The notes beneath the pieces were generated by a model. It was not told where the DNA came from. It made no database searches and was given only the letters and a program-made list of their open reading frames with translations. Of a stretch of DNA of 15,219 bases, positions 1 to 7,383 are shown piece by piece. This stretch comes from Acidobacteriota bacterium. GTDB taxonomy: Bacteria > Acidobacteriota > Terriglobia > 20CM-2-55-15. Numbering within the stretch: position 1 is the stretch's first letter; each line of letters begins with the position of its first letter. The position numbers were made by a program, and so were the translations under genes. The stretch lies in NCBI GenBank assembly GCA_003223895.1, contig QHXD01000046.1, positions 1 through 15,219 on the forward strand, in the 5' to 3' direction.

Positions 1-1035
1 GATCGATTGAAGGCCGAAGATGCAAAGATTGTCGATCTCGTCCGTGGGAACGTGAACGAGCACGGGATCGTTTTTCCGCCTGGCCTGCTCGATCAGATCC
101 TGAAGAACGCGGCCGAGGCTGCGCGCGTTTACCGGCCGGACTCGCTCGGTCAGCGGCCGGCCCGGGAGTCGATCGCTCGCTATTACGGGACCTTGGGTAT
201 TCCAGCAGATCAGGTCGTGATCACGCCGGGGACGAGCGTTTCCTACTGGTACTGCTTCAAGCTTCTTGCCGAGGCCGGGGATGAGATTCTGTGCCCACAG
301 CCGTCGTATCCCCTGTTTGATTACATTGCGCAGTTGTGCGGCGTGCAGATGACCCACTATCGGCTTGTTGAATCGCGCGATTGGGCGATCGATCTGGATC
401 ACCTCGAACATCAAATCACCACTGCGACGCGCGCCATTGTTCTGATCTCGCCGCATAACCCGACAGGAATGGTCGCAGACCGGGAGCAACTCCAAGGGCT
501 GGCAGAAATCGCGCTGCGCCACGCGCTGCCGATCATCTCGGATGAAGTCTTCAACGAGTTCATTTTCTGATCTGATTCCTCGAAGATGTTCGCCTTGCCG
601 GGAATCAAGATCGGATGGATGGCCGTGACTGGCGAACAATCCCTTGTTCGGAAGGCAGTGTCGGCTCTCGAACTCATCTCCGACACGTTTCTGCCGGTCA
701 ACGAGATCGCGCAATTCGCCGTGCCGGAGATCTTTCGACAGGGCCAGGACTTTCTAAAGCGGTACGCTCAATGGGTTGCTGAATGCCGGTCTGCAGCGCT
801 GGAAGGGCTGAAAGGGGTTTCGTTCGTCCAACCCCGGGGAAGTTTTTACATTACTCTTCCTATCGCCGGCGACGAGGAAAAGACCGCTGCCGCTCTGCTC
901 GAGGACGAACGCATTCTCGTCCACCCCGGTTATTTCTACGACATCGCGCCAGACCACCTGGTAATGACCTTCATCGACGATCCGGCTTTGGTGCGGGATC
1001 ATTTTGCAAAAATCAGGGAAATCAGCCGCCAATGA
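1..1035 (+). pseudogene. PLP-dependent class I/II aminotransferase, 5'-truncated by the window and interrupted by an in-frame TGA
   Basis: The reading frame is open from base 1, so the gene begins upstream. The first part (to the TGA at 568-570) carries class I aminotransferase landmarks: 'VRGNVNEHG', 'TPGTSVSYWY', 'CPQPSYPLF', 'ISPHNPTG' (substrate/cofactor Asn) and 'IISDEVF' (cofactor Asp). The same frame resumes after the stop with 'SDSSKMFALPGIKIGW', whose Lys (codon 583-585) is the expected PLP Schiff-base lysine, and runs to a stop at 1033-1035. From DEVF to that Lys the family usually has roughly 30 residues; here there are about 15 including the stop. So a short segment appears lost and a stop gained. 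A tandem TCTGA TCTGA (566-575) sits exactly at the lesion. Substrate cannot be read from the sequence. The last codons lie inside the inverted repeat at 1014-1117. A sequencing or assembly error is an alternative; two separate polypeptides are unlikely to be active. Confidence 0.82.
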
Positions 1036-1117
1036 CGCGAATGACGCGAAGGGGCGCATAAGAAACCGCTGATGCGCCCCTTCGCGTCATTCGCGTCATT
1101 GGCGGCTGATTTCCCTG
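1014..1117. repeat. Long inverted repeat, family A copy 1 (46-bp perfect arms)
   Basis: Arms 1014-1059 and 1072-1117 are exact reverse complements around a 12-base loop. The arm holds a tandem 9-mer (AATGACGCG twice, from 1031) and ends in GGGGCGCAT. The left arm overlaps the last seven codons and stop of the aminotransferase frame. The right arm produces a spurious N-terminal extension (from an ATG at 1072) to the following amidohydrolase frame. Related copies lie at 2765-2882 and 10612-10708. As RNA it would form a very stable hairpin, but there is no U tract, so it is not a standard intrinsic terminator. Confidence 0.95.
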
Positions 1118-1120
1118 TCC

Positions 1121-1150
1121 TTAGCCCACGTTCGTCGAATTTGCTAGAAT
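1121..1150 (+). promoter_or_regulatory. Candidate leaderless promoter of the amidohydrolase gene
   Basis: TAGAAT at 1145-1150 resembles a -10 box and ends 8 bases before the ATG at 1159, which has no Shine-Dalgarno sequence. Initiation at the usual distance would start the mRNA at or next to the ATG. The 21 bases at 1121-1141 match 18 of 21 bases at 4742-4762, in front of the AGPS gene, at nearly the same distance from its -10 box. No good -35 box is visible. Confidence 0.45.
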
Positions 1151-1158
1151 TCTTCTCC

Positions 1159-2745
1159 ATGCAAACCTTACGGCGATTGATATGGGTGTCCATGTTGCTG
1201 GCTGTTGTGGCGTCTCCCGTCTTCACGCAAACGAGCGCGAGGCTGGAGCAACTCAAAAAGGAGGCGACGGCCGACGTGGACAAAATGAAAGATCTGAGCC
1301 AGCAGATGGTGGATCAGGTCTTCAGCTACGGTGAGCTCGGCTTTCAGGAATTCGAAACGTCGCGGTACCTCGTCGATGTCCTGAAGAAAAACGGATTCCA
1401 GGTCAAGGAAGGAATCTCGGGCATACCCACCGCGTGGATTGCCACATGGGGCTCCGGCAAGCCCGTCATCGCGCTCGGCAGCGATATTGACGGAATTCCC
1501 AAGGCATCGCAGAAACCCGGCGTCGCCTATCACGATCCGATTATTGAAGGCGCGCCCGGCCACGGTGAAGGCCATAATTCCGGCGTCCCGCTCAACATCA
1601 CCGCAGCGATTGCGGTGAAGAAAATCATGGAGCGCGAGAGGATCCCCGGCACTCTGATGCTCTGGCCGGGGGTCGCCGAAGAACTTCTCGGATCGAAGGC
1701 GTACTTCATACGCGACGGGTACTTCAAGGATGTCGACATCTGTCTTTTCACTCACGTTGGCGACAATCTCGGAGTCAGCTACGGACCGGCCAACGGGAGT
1801 GGCCTGGTGTCCATTGAGTACACGTTCTTCGGCGAGGCGGCCCATGCCGCCGCGGCGCCCTGGAGAGGCCGCAGTGCCCTCGACGCTGTCGAGTTGATGA
1901 ACGTTGGCTGGAATTATCGAAGGGAACATCTCCGGCTTCAGCAGCGCTCCCATTACATCATCAGTAATGGCGGGGATCAGCCGAACGTTGTACCGAGCGA
2001 GGCGTCTGTCTGGTACTACTTCCGCGAGGTCGATTACTCGCACATTTCAGACATGTACGAAATCGGCAACACGATGGCGCAGGGCGCCGCAATGATGACC
2101 GGCACGACTGTGAAGAGCCGCATTCTCGGCTCGGCCTGGCCCGGGCACTTCAACAAGCCGGTTGCCGAAGCCGCTTACAGGAATGTCGAAGCGGTGGGAT
2201 TGCCGGATTGGAGCAACGCAGACCAGACTCTCGCGAAAGCGATTCAACGAGAAGTGGGCTCGATGCCCAACGGACTCGCAACAAGGCTCGACAAGCTGCC
2301 GGAACCGATCAAAGAGCCGCAGGGTGGCGCGTCTGACGACATCGGCGACATCTCATGGAACGTCCCCACGATAACGCTGCGCTATCCATCGAATATCCCC
2401 GGCCTGCCCGGCCATCACTGGGCGAACGCGGTCTCTATGGCCACACCTATTGCTCACAAAGGTGTGACAGCCGGCGCAAAGGTTCAGGCCATCACAGTGC
2501 TCGACCTCCTGCTGCAGCCGGGCATGGTGGAAGACGCATGGAACTACTTCAAGAATGTCCAGACGAAAGACCAGAAGTACACGCCGTTCATCGGGCCCGC
2601 GGACAAGCCGGCGGTCCACCTGAACACCGAGATCCTCGCGCAGTATCGGAGCGAGATGAAGAAGTACTATTTCGATCCAACGAAATACAAAACCTACCTG
2701 GAGCAACTGGGAATCAAGTACCCCACGGTGAAGGAGATCAAGTAG
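1159..2745 (+). CDS. Secreted M20-family amidohydrolase, AbgB-like (aminobenzoyl-glutamate utilization type)
   Basis: 528 residues from the ATG at 1159. This start is preferred over the ATG at 1072 because it begins a clear signal peptide (MQTLRRLIWVSMLLAVVA, cleavage near residue 25), whereas the 29 residues before it are read from the inverted repeat. The protein resembles AbgB, the metal-dependent hydrolase subunit that cleaves p-aminobenzoyl-glutamate and related N-acyl amino acids. Visible M20 landmarks are 'GSDIDGIPKA', 'HGEGHN' (135-140), the catalytic-type Glu pair 'AEELLGSKAYF' (E174-E175), 'EAAHAAAAPWRGRSALDAVELM' in the dimerisation lid region, and a C-terminal 'GHHWANAVSMATP'. M20D enzymes commonly have Cys in HGCGH as a metal ligand; here it is Glu137. 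The export signal places it in the periplasm, unlike cytoplasmic E. coli AbgB. No AbgA or AbgT partner is in the window. Family call is firm, substrate unknown. Confidence 0.88.
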   Translation: MQTLRRLIWVSMLLAVVASPVFTQTSARLEQLKKEATADVDKMKDLSQQMVDQVFSYGELGFQEFETSRYLVDVLKKNGFQVKEGISGIPTAWIATWGSGKPVIALGSDIDGIPKASQKPGVAYHDPIIEGAPGHGEGHNSGVPLNITAAIAVKKIMERERIPGTLMLWPGVAEELLGSKAYFIRDGYFKDVDICLFTHVGDNLGVSYGPANGSGLVSIEYTFFGEAAHAAAAPWRGRSALDAVELMNVGWNYRREHLRLQQRSHYIISNGGDQPNVVPSEASVWYYFREVDYSHISDMYEIGNTMAQGAAMMTGTTVKSRILGSAWPGHFNKPVAEAAYRNVEAVGLPDWSNADQTLAKAIQREVGSMPNGLATRLDKLPEPIKEPQGGASDDIGDISWNVPTITLRYPSNIPGLPGHHWANAVSMATPIAHKGVTAGAKVQAITVLDLLLQPGMVEDAWNYFKNVQTKDQKYTPFIGPADKPAVHLNTEILAQYRSEMKKYYFDPTKYKTYLEQLGIKYPTVKEIK

Positions 2746-2764
2746 GGGAATGATGAGGAACCAC

Positions 2765-2882
2765 GAAGACAGAAAGAATTAGCCGCGAATTACGCTGATT
2801 ACGCGAATGGGGCGCAAAAAAAGTTCTTGATGCGCCCCATTCGCGTAATCAGCGTAATTCGCGGCTAATTCTTTCTGTCTTC
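2765..2882. repeat. Long inverted repeat, family A copy 2 (52-bp perfect arms)
   Basis: Arms 2765-2816 and 2831-2882 are exact reverse complements around a 14-base A-rich loop. The core (AGCCGCG then two RATTACGCK-like 9-mers then GGGGCGCA) matches the copies at 1014 and 10612. The outer 15 or so bases of each arm (GAAGACAGAAAGAATT) are unique to this copy, yet are also perfectly mirrored. It starts 20 bases after the amidohydrolase stop and ends 6 bases before the next gene's ATG. Confidence 0.95.
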
Positions 2883-2888
2883 TTTGCT

Positions 2889-3227
2889 ATGCGTAACACA
2901 CTCGAAGCTGTCGCAAACCGGATGATTGGCGTAGACAACGCCGGCGTCGCGGACGGAATTGTGGACTACATCGGCACGCTGCCGGCGCCAATGCGGAAGG
3001 ACATCCAGCGGCTCATTTTTCTTTTTGAGTACCTCCCGCCGGTCGTCATCTTTCGTTTCGCGCGGTTCTCCCGCCTCAGCGGAGACGATCAGGACCGCTA
3101 TATCGAAGCGTGGGGAACCAGCCGCGTCGGCCTGCTGCGAACTGGATTCCGAGTGCTGAGAAGCCTTTCGGTAAGCACGTATTATCAGAACCCCGCGGTC
3201 TGGAAAGCGATCGGTTACGAACCATGA
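2889..3227 (+). CDS. Small accessory protein of a GMC oxidoreductase (long-chain alcohol oxidase N-terminal-like / gluconate dehydrogenase subunit 3-like)
   Basis: 112 residues with no signal peptide. The pattern 'FRFARFSRLSGDDQDRYIEAW...SRVGLLRTGFRVLRSL...YYQNPAVWKAIGYEP' resembles the N-terminal region of plant-type long-chain fatty alcohol oxidases and the small subunits encoded beside bacterial GMC oxidoreductases (compared from memory). A mildly hydrophobic helix lies at about residues 40-55 (LIFLFEYLPPVVIFRF). The stop overlaps the ATG of the GMC gene (ATGA, 3224-3227), indicating translational coupling and a likely complex. A separately encoded piece of what is a single chain in plants would explain why the following GMC protein starts directly at its FAD-binding fold. 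No Shine-Dalgarno precedes the ATG at 2889, which lies 6 bases from the inverted repeat; an internal Met at codon 12 is a possible alternative start. Confidence 0.72.
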   Translation: MRNTLEAVANRMIGVDNAGVADGIVDYIGTLPAPMRKDIQRLIFLFEYLPPVVIFRFARFSRLSGDDQDRYIEAWGTSRVGLLRTGFRVLRSLSVSTYYQNPAVWKAIGYEP

Positions 3228-4732
3228 TCTCCACCCTTCCCGAAAGAAAGGACGAATACGCCGACGTTTGTATCGTTGGCTCCGGCGCCGCGGGTGCCGT
3301 TTTGGCGTACGAATTTGCCGCAGCGGGCCGAAATGTGATCGTCCTCGAAGAAGGCGACGAACTCAGCAGAACCGACTTCACACAGCGCGAGGGCGACCTC
3401 GTCCCGCGCATCTATGCCGATCGCGGCGCTCGTGCCACCCACGACGCCGCCATCCCGATCCTGCAGGGAAAGTGCGTGGGCGGCACCACGGTTATCAATC
3501 ATGGCATCTGCTTCCGCGCGCCCGAACGTGTCCTCGACGAATGGAAACGTGGCTTCGGAGTCGCCAACCTGACCACGAGCAACCTGGAACCTCATTTCGA
3601 AAAGGTCGAAAAGATGATCGGTGCTCGCAAGCTCGGGCCCGAAGACATCAATGCCAACAATCAGGTCTTCAAGCGCGGTTGTGAGAAGCTGGGGCTCGCG
3701 GGCGGTCCGATGACACTCAACATGCAACCGTGTGGCTCATGCGGTCCGTGCAATCTCGGCTGCCCGGAGGATAAGAAAGGCAGCACGCTGATCAACTACC
3801 TGCCTGCCGCGGTTCAAAGCGGCGCCCGCATTTTCAGAAATTGTCGTGTCGAAAAGGTTGAGGTGGAAGTTGGGCGCGCCAGGTCTGTCCAGACGAAGCA
3901 GCTGACCGTTCACGCACCCACCATCATCGTCGCGGCCGGTGCGGTGAACTCGCCGGCGCTCCTGCTGCGCAGTGGCATAGGAGCTCTCCCTGCCGTCGGA
4001 TCCAACGTTTCGCTGCATCCTCTGATTCCCTTGCTCATTGTTTCCGGCACGCCTCTTCACAGCATGCGCGGTCTTCCCCATAGCTACTACTGCGATGAGT
4101 TCTTCAACAGTGAGGACGACTTCCTGTTCGAAGGCCTCTTTGTCTCGATCGGCGTCTTCGCCACCGGCCTGGGCGGATTCGGCCGCTACCATCGCGACTT
4201 GATGGGACAGTTCCCGAATCTCGGCCTGACCTATGTTCAGCTCCGCGACCGAAGCCGCGGCCGCGTTTTTCTTCGTGGCGATCATCCTGTCGTTCACTAC
4301 GAAATGAATCAGGAAGATCGGAATCGCGTGCGGAAGGCACTCAAGCTTCTGGCAGGTATCTGCCTTGAAGGTGGTGCCAGGATGGTAGCAACGACTCATG
4401 TGAGGCCAGTGATCATGAGCCACAAGAACGATATCTCTCAAATCGATCAGGCTGCCTTTCGTCCGAACGATTTGACGGTCTTTTCCGCACACCCGCAGGG
4501 CGGTTGCCCGATGGGATCGAACGTGAGCCGGAGCGTCGTGGACTCCAACTGCGCCGTTCACGGAATCCGAGGTCTATACGTGTGCGACGCGAGCGTTTTC
4601 CCTTCTCCCGTCGGCATCAATCCCATGGTCTCGATAATGGCGCTGGCGTCGCTCACGGCGGAGAGGATCATTGCGGGAACGCGGGCTAAAGCCCGCGACT
4701 ACATTGGAAATCAAGGTCAATCCAAAATGTAG
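3224..4732 (+). CDS. GMC-family FAD oxidoreductase, long-chain alcohol oxidase-like, with a ferredoxin-like Cys motif
   Basis: 502 residues from the ATG at 3224, which overlaps the preceding stop; an upstream ATG at 3110 lies inside the previous gene and is rejected. The FAD-binding Rossmann motif GSGAAG is at residues 19-24, followed by 'VIVLEEG'. 'GKCVGGTTVINHG' is the GMC signature near the flavin. The C-terminal half has 'AHPQGGCPMG' (active-site His) and 'GINPMVSIMALASLTAERI' (Asn of the His/Asn pair). Cys170, 173, 176 and 180 form CxxCxxCxxxCP, the spacing used by [4Fe-4S] ferredoxins. The likely reaction is oxidation of a long-chain or sterol-type alcohol, with the small protein upstream as partner; the substrate is inferred. 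The tail after 'ERIIAG' (TRAKARDYIGNQGQSKM) and the stop codon are encoded by the REP-like repeat at 4677-4754, so the native C terminus was probably replaced. Confidence 0.85.
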   Translation: MISTLPERKDEYADVCIVGSGAAGAVLAYEFAAAGRNVIVLEEGDELSRTDFTQREGDLVPRIYADRGARATHDAAIPILQGKCVGGTTVINHGICFRAPERVLDEWKRGFGVANLTTSNLEPHFEKVEKMIGARKLGPEDINANNQVFKRGCEKLGLAGGPMTLNMQPCGSCGPCNLGCPEDKKGSTLINYLPAAVQSGARIFRNCRVEKVEVEVGRARSVQTKQLTVHAPTIIVAAGAVNSPALLLRSGIGALPAVGSNVSLHPLIPLLIVSGTPLHSMRGLPHSYYCDEFFNSEDDFLFEGLFVSIGVFATGLGGFGRYHRDLMGQFPNLGLTYVQLRDRSRGRVFLRGDHPVVHYEMNQEDRNRVRKALKLLAGICLEGGARMVATTHVRPVIMSHKNDISQIDQAAFRPNDLTVFSAHPQGGCPMGSNVSRSVVDSNCAVHGIRGLYVCDASVFPSPVGINPMVSIMALASLTAERIIAGTRAKARDYIGNQGQSKM

Positions 4733-4754
4733 TCGCGGGCTTTAGCCCGCGTTC
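4677..4754. repeat. REP-like inverted repeat, family B copy 1
   Basis: Arms 4677-4705 and 4726-4754 (29 bp) are perfect reverse complements around a 20-base centre. Each arm contains the self-palindromic core GCGGGCTAAAGCCCGC. A second copy with longer spacing lies at 12065-12181. The left arm is translated as the C-terminal tail of the GMC oxidoreductase, whose stop (4730-4732) falls in the right arm. The right edge abuts the promoter region of the AGPS gene. Confidence 0.93.
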
Positions 4755-4774
4755 GCCGCATTCTGATATAAAAT
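4742..4774 (+). promoter_or_regulatory. Candidate leaderless promoter of the AGPS gene
   Basis: TATAAA at 4767-4772 is a good -10 box, 9 bases before the ATG at 4782, which has no Shine-Dalgarno. Initiation six or seven bases downstream of the box would start the mRNA within a few bases of ATG. The upstream block 4742-4762 matches 1121-1141 at 18 of 21 bases and overlaps the right arm of the REP-like element. No clear -35 box is seen. Confidence 0.5.
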
Positions 4775-4781
4775 CGACGCA

Positions 4782-6581
4782 ATGGCCAAGCCAGTACCGG
4801 AAAAATCTCAACAGGTCATTGTCCCGGAACCGCTGCCGCCGGCCCGCCCGGATGAGGCGGAGAGCGCGGACGTCTGGGGTTTTCGCGACACCCACTTCGA
4901 CATCAACGAGAACGGGCACGTCACCATTCGAGGGACGCGCTACGATCTTAGCGGGAAGGAATTGACACGCTTTCTGCCGTGGGTGAGAGAAGTGCTCGAC
5001 AGCGATATCAATCCGAGAGACGTTCATCGGCCTGGTTATCCCACGGCAATCCCCGAGCCGCAAATCAATCCGCGGTTTCTGGCTGAGCTGCAAAACTTTC
5101 TGACTGCCAATCAGATCGACACCAATGGCGAGATCCGCCTTCGGCACGGCCACGGCCACACACAGGAAGAGATGTACTCCATCAAGTACACGCAACTCGG
5201 GCGGATTCCCGACCTGGTCGTGTATCCGGAGGCGGAATCTCAGGTGGCACGCCTGGTCCAAGCGGCAAAGCAACATGATGTTTCGCTGATTCCGTACGGC
5301 GGTGGCACCAACGTCACTGACGCTCTTCGCTGTCAATCGCAGGAGCAGCGCACGATTGTCTCGGTCGACATGCGGCGCATGAACCGAATCGTCTGGATCG
5401 ACGAGACGAACATGATGGCCTGCATTGAAGCAGGAGCGGTCGGCCGCCACATCATAGCGGCGCTGGCAAAGCATGGCGTCACGATGGGACACGAACCGGA
5501 CAGCGTTGAGTTTTCCACGCTTGGCGGCTGGATCGCCACGAATGCCAGCGGCATGAAGAAGAACCGGTACGGCAACATTGAAGACCTGGTTCTCGATGTC
5601 AATGTCGTCACGGCCGGCGGCACTCTTCAGCGCACAAGCGCTTCTCCTCGCGAATCCGTTGGCCTTGACCTGCGGCGATTGATGTTCGGCTCCGAAGGCA
5701 CCCTGGGCATTATCACCTCGGCCATCGTCAAAATATTTCGATTACCCGAAGTGGAGGAGTACGGTTCGGTCCTGTTCCCCACCTTCGAACAGGGATTCAA
5801 ATTCATGTACGAGCTCGCACGCGAGACAACGCCCCCGGCCAGCGTGCGTCTCATGGACAATCTTCAGTTCCAGTTCGGACAGGCCTTGAAACCCAGGTCC
5901 GGCAGCGCCCTGGCCGACCTGAAGAGCAAACTGGAAAAGTTTTTCGTCTTGAAGATCAAGGGATTCGAGCCGGACAAGATGGTTGCGTGCACTCTCGTTT
6001 TCGAGGGGACGCGTTCGGAGGTCGAACAGCAACAGCGCGATCTGTATCGCATTGCAGCGCGCCATGGAGGCATGAAAGCCGGCGGCGAGAATGGCCGCCG
6101 GGGTTATCAGCTGACCTTCAGCATCGCCTACATCCGTGACTTCCTGATGAACTACTACATCATCGCGGAATCGTTCGAAACCTCCGTTTCATGGAGCAAT
6201 GCCCTCGCGCTTTACTACAACGTCAAACGGCGCCTGAATGAAGAGTGCAAACGTCGCGGCTTACCTGGAAGACCAGCTGTCACGGCTCGCATCACACAGG
6301 TATATCGTACCGGCGTCTGCATCTACTTCTACTTCGCCTTTTATTACAAAGGCGTTCCCAATCCGCACGAGGTCTATCTCGAGCTGGAGAACATCGCGCG
6401 AGACGAGATCCTGAAATCCGGGGGATCCCTTTCGCACCATCATGGCGTCGGCAAGTTGCGCCGCGCATTCCTGCCGCGAATCATGTCCGAGACCGCGCTT
6501 CAATGGAAACGGGACTTAAAGAAAAGCCTCGATCCGATGAACGTTTTCGGCGCCGGCAATCAAGGTCTGGACATTAGATGA
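4782..6581 (+). CDS. agpS: Alkyldihydroxyacetonephosphate synthase (alkylglycerone-phosphate synthase)
   Basis: 599 residues, a flavoenzyme of the vanillyl-alcohol-oxidase fold that replaces the acyl chain of acyl-DHAP with a fatty alcohol, forming the ether bond of ether lipids. The FAD-binding stretch 'PYGGGTNVTDAL' starts at residue 171. 'MGHEPDSVEFSTLGGWIATN' starts at 235 and continues into 'ASGMKKNRYGNIEDLV', the most diagnostic AGPS block. With a constant offset of 63 from mammalian AGPS numbering, Arg356 matches Arg419 ('RLMDNLQFQFG'), Tyr515 matches catalytic Tyr578 ('YFYFAF'), and His552-554 match the HHH triad in 'SLSHHHGVGKLRR'. The N terminus lacks the peroxisomal presequence and begins near the eukaryotic 'WGY' region. 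The stop overlaps the next gene's ATG (ATGA). It could instead use a different nucleophile alcohol, but the conserved residues make AGPS chemistry likely. Confidence 0.92.
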   Translation: MAKPVPEKSQQVIVPEPLPPARPDEAESADVWGFRDTHFDINENGHVTIRGTRYDLSGKELTRFLPWVREVLDSDINPRDVHRPGYPTAIPEPQINPRFLAELQNFLTANQIDTNGEIRLRHGHGHTQEEMYSIKYTQLGRIPDLVVYPEAESQVARLVQAAKQHDVSLIPYGGGTNVTDALRCQSQEQRTIVSVDMRRMNRIVWIDETNMMACIEAGAVGRHIIAALAKHGVTMGHEPDSVEFSTLGGWIATNASGMKKNRYGNIEDLVLDVNVVTAGGTLQRTSASPRESVGLDLRRLMFGSEGTLGIITSAIVKIFRLPEVEEYGSVLFPTFEQGFKFMYELARETTPPASVRLMDNLQFQFGQALKPRSGSALADLKSKLEKFFVLKIKGFEPDKMVACTLVFEGTRSEVEQQQRDLYRIAARHGGMKAGGENGRRGYQLTFSIAYIRDFLMNYYIIAESFETSVSWSNALALYYNVKRRLNEECKRRGLPGRPAVTARITQVYRTGVCIYFYFAFYYKGVPNPHEVYLELENIARDEILKSGGSLSHHHGVGKLRRAFLPRIMSETALQWKRDLKKSLDPMNVFGAGNQGLDIR

Positions 6582-7381
6582 GTCCTGAAACCGATGCCGC
6601 CAGGTGGGCTATTATCACCGGCGCTTCGTCAGGCATCGGCAAGGCGCTGGCTTTCGAGTTCGCCGCCGGCGGCTTCAATGTCCTTCTTATTGCCAGAAAC
6701 CGCGCGGCATTGGCGGAGGTGGCTGCGGAGTGCTCTGACAAATATCGTGTCGAAACCGAAGTTGTTCTGGCGGATCTCTCGCGCATGGACTCGATCGACA
6801 CCCTGATCACGTCGCTTGCGTCCAAACCGCGTCGTTACGAAGTTTTGGTCAATAACGCCGGCTTCGGCATCCATGGCGACTTTGCTTCCACGGATATCGA
6901 ACAGAACATCCAGCTCCTGAACGTCCAGCTCACGGCTGCACTCCGGCTCATCAAGGCCGTGCTGCCATCGATGCTCTCGCGCCGCAGCGGCAGGATCCTG
7001 AACATTGCATCGGTTTATTCCTACTCCCCGGTTCCATTTCAGTCGGTTTACGGTGCCTGCAAAGCTTTTCTGCTCTCGTTCTCGTCATCGCTGCAAAACG
7101 AACTGAAGGGAACGGGCGTCAGTGTCACCGTGTTCTGTCCTGGCGTCACCCAGACCGAATTCCGTTCCCGAGCCGGTATCGGCGAGAAGCGGCAAGACTC
7201 CGGCATGACAGCCCAGGCAGCCGCGCATATTGCCTATGTGGAAACCATGCGCGGCAAACACGTGGTGGTGCCTGGGTTCCTCAACCGCCTTTTCGTGCTT
7301 TTCGCCCAGGTGCTTCCAGGCTGGTCCGTTCCCAGCCTTGTCCGGTTCATCAATCGCCAGCGGGGCCAAAACCATTCCTGA
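6578..7381 (+). CDS. Short-chain dehydrogenase/reductase coupled to AGPS; candidate alkyl/acyl-DHAP reductase
   Basis: 267 residues with classical SDR features: TGASSGIG (cofactor glycine motif, about residues 14-21), 'VLADLS' (adenine-ring Asp), 'LVNNAGFG', catalytic Ser in 'NIASVYSYSP', and Tyr/Lys in 'YGACK' (YxxxK, with Cys in place of the common Ser). The basic residues after the second strand ('IARNRAAL') suggest NADP(H). The C-terminal 'PGFLNRLFVLFAQVLPGW' is hydrophobic, as in DltE-like SDRs, and may contact membrane or lipid. Its ATG overlaps the AGPS stop (ATGA). Yeast Ayr1 and mammalian PexRAP (DHRS7B) are SDRs that reduce acyl- and alkyl-DHAP, the step right after AGPS, so that role is inferred here from coupling. 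An oxidoreductase on another lipid ketone or alcohol remains possible. Confidence 0.85.
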   Translation: MSPETDAARWAIITGASSGIGKALAFEFAAGGFNVLLIARNRAALAEVAAECSDKYRVETEVVLADLSRMDSIDTLITSLASKPRRYEVLVNNAGFGIHGDFASTDIEQNIQLLNVQLTAALRLIKAVLPSMLSRRSGRILNIASVYSYSPVPFQSVYGACKAFLLSFSSSLQNELKGTGVSVTVFCPGVTQTEFRSRAGIGEKRQDSGMTAQAAAHIAYVETMRGKHVVVPGFLNRLFVLFAQVLPGWSVPSLVRFINRQRGQNHS

Positions 7382-7383
7382 GG

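Noticed and set aside
568..570. TGA in the aminotransferase as a selenocysteine or recoded codon
   Set aside because: Residues are also missing around it, and no homologous Cys/Sec position is known there; deletion with a stop is simpler.
1014..1117. Inverted repeats as CRISPR repeats or IS ends
   Set aside because: They are single hairpins without spacers in series, without a transposase between arms and without target-site duplications that I can see.
1072..1158. 29-residue N-terminal extension of the amidohydrolase from an ATG at 1072
   Set aside because: It is read entirely from the inverted repeat and its flank; the signal peptide begins at the ATG at 1159.
3110..3223. Longer start for the GMC oxidoreductase
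   Set aside because: It lies within the accessory-protein gene; the FAD-binding fold begins just after the overlapping ATG at 3224.
3215..4561. Long minus-strand open frames opposite the GMC gene
   Set aside because: They are shadows of a well-supported plus-strand gene in GC-rich DNA and show no family motifs.
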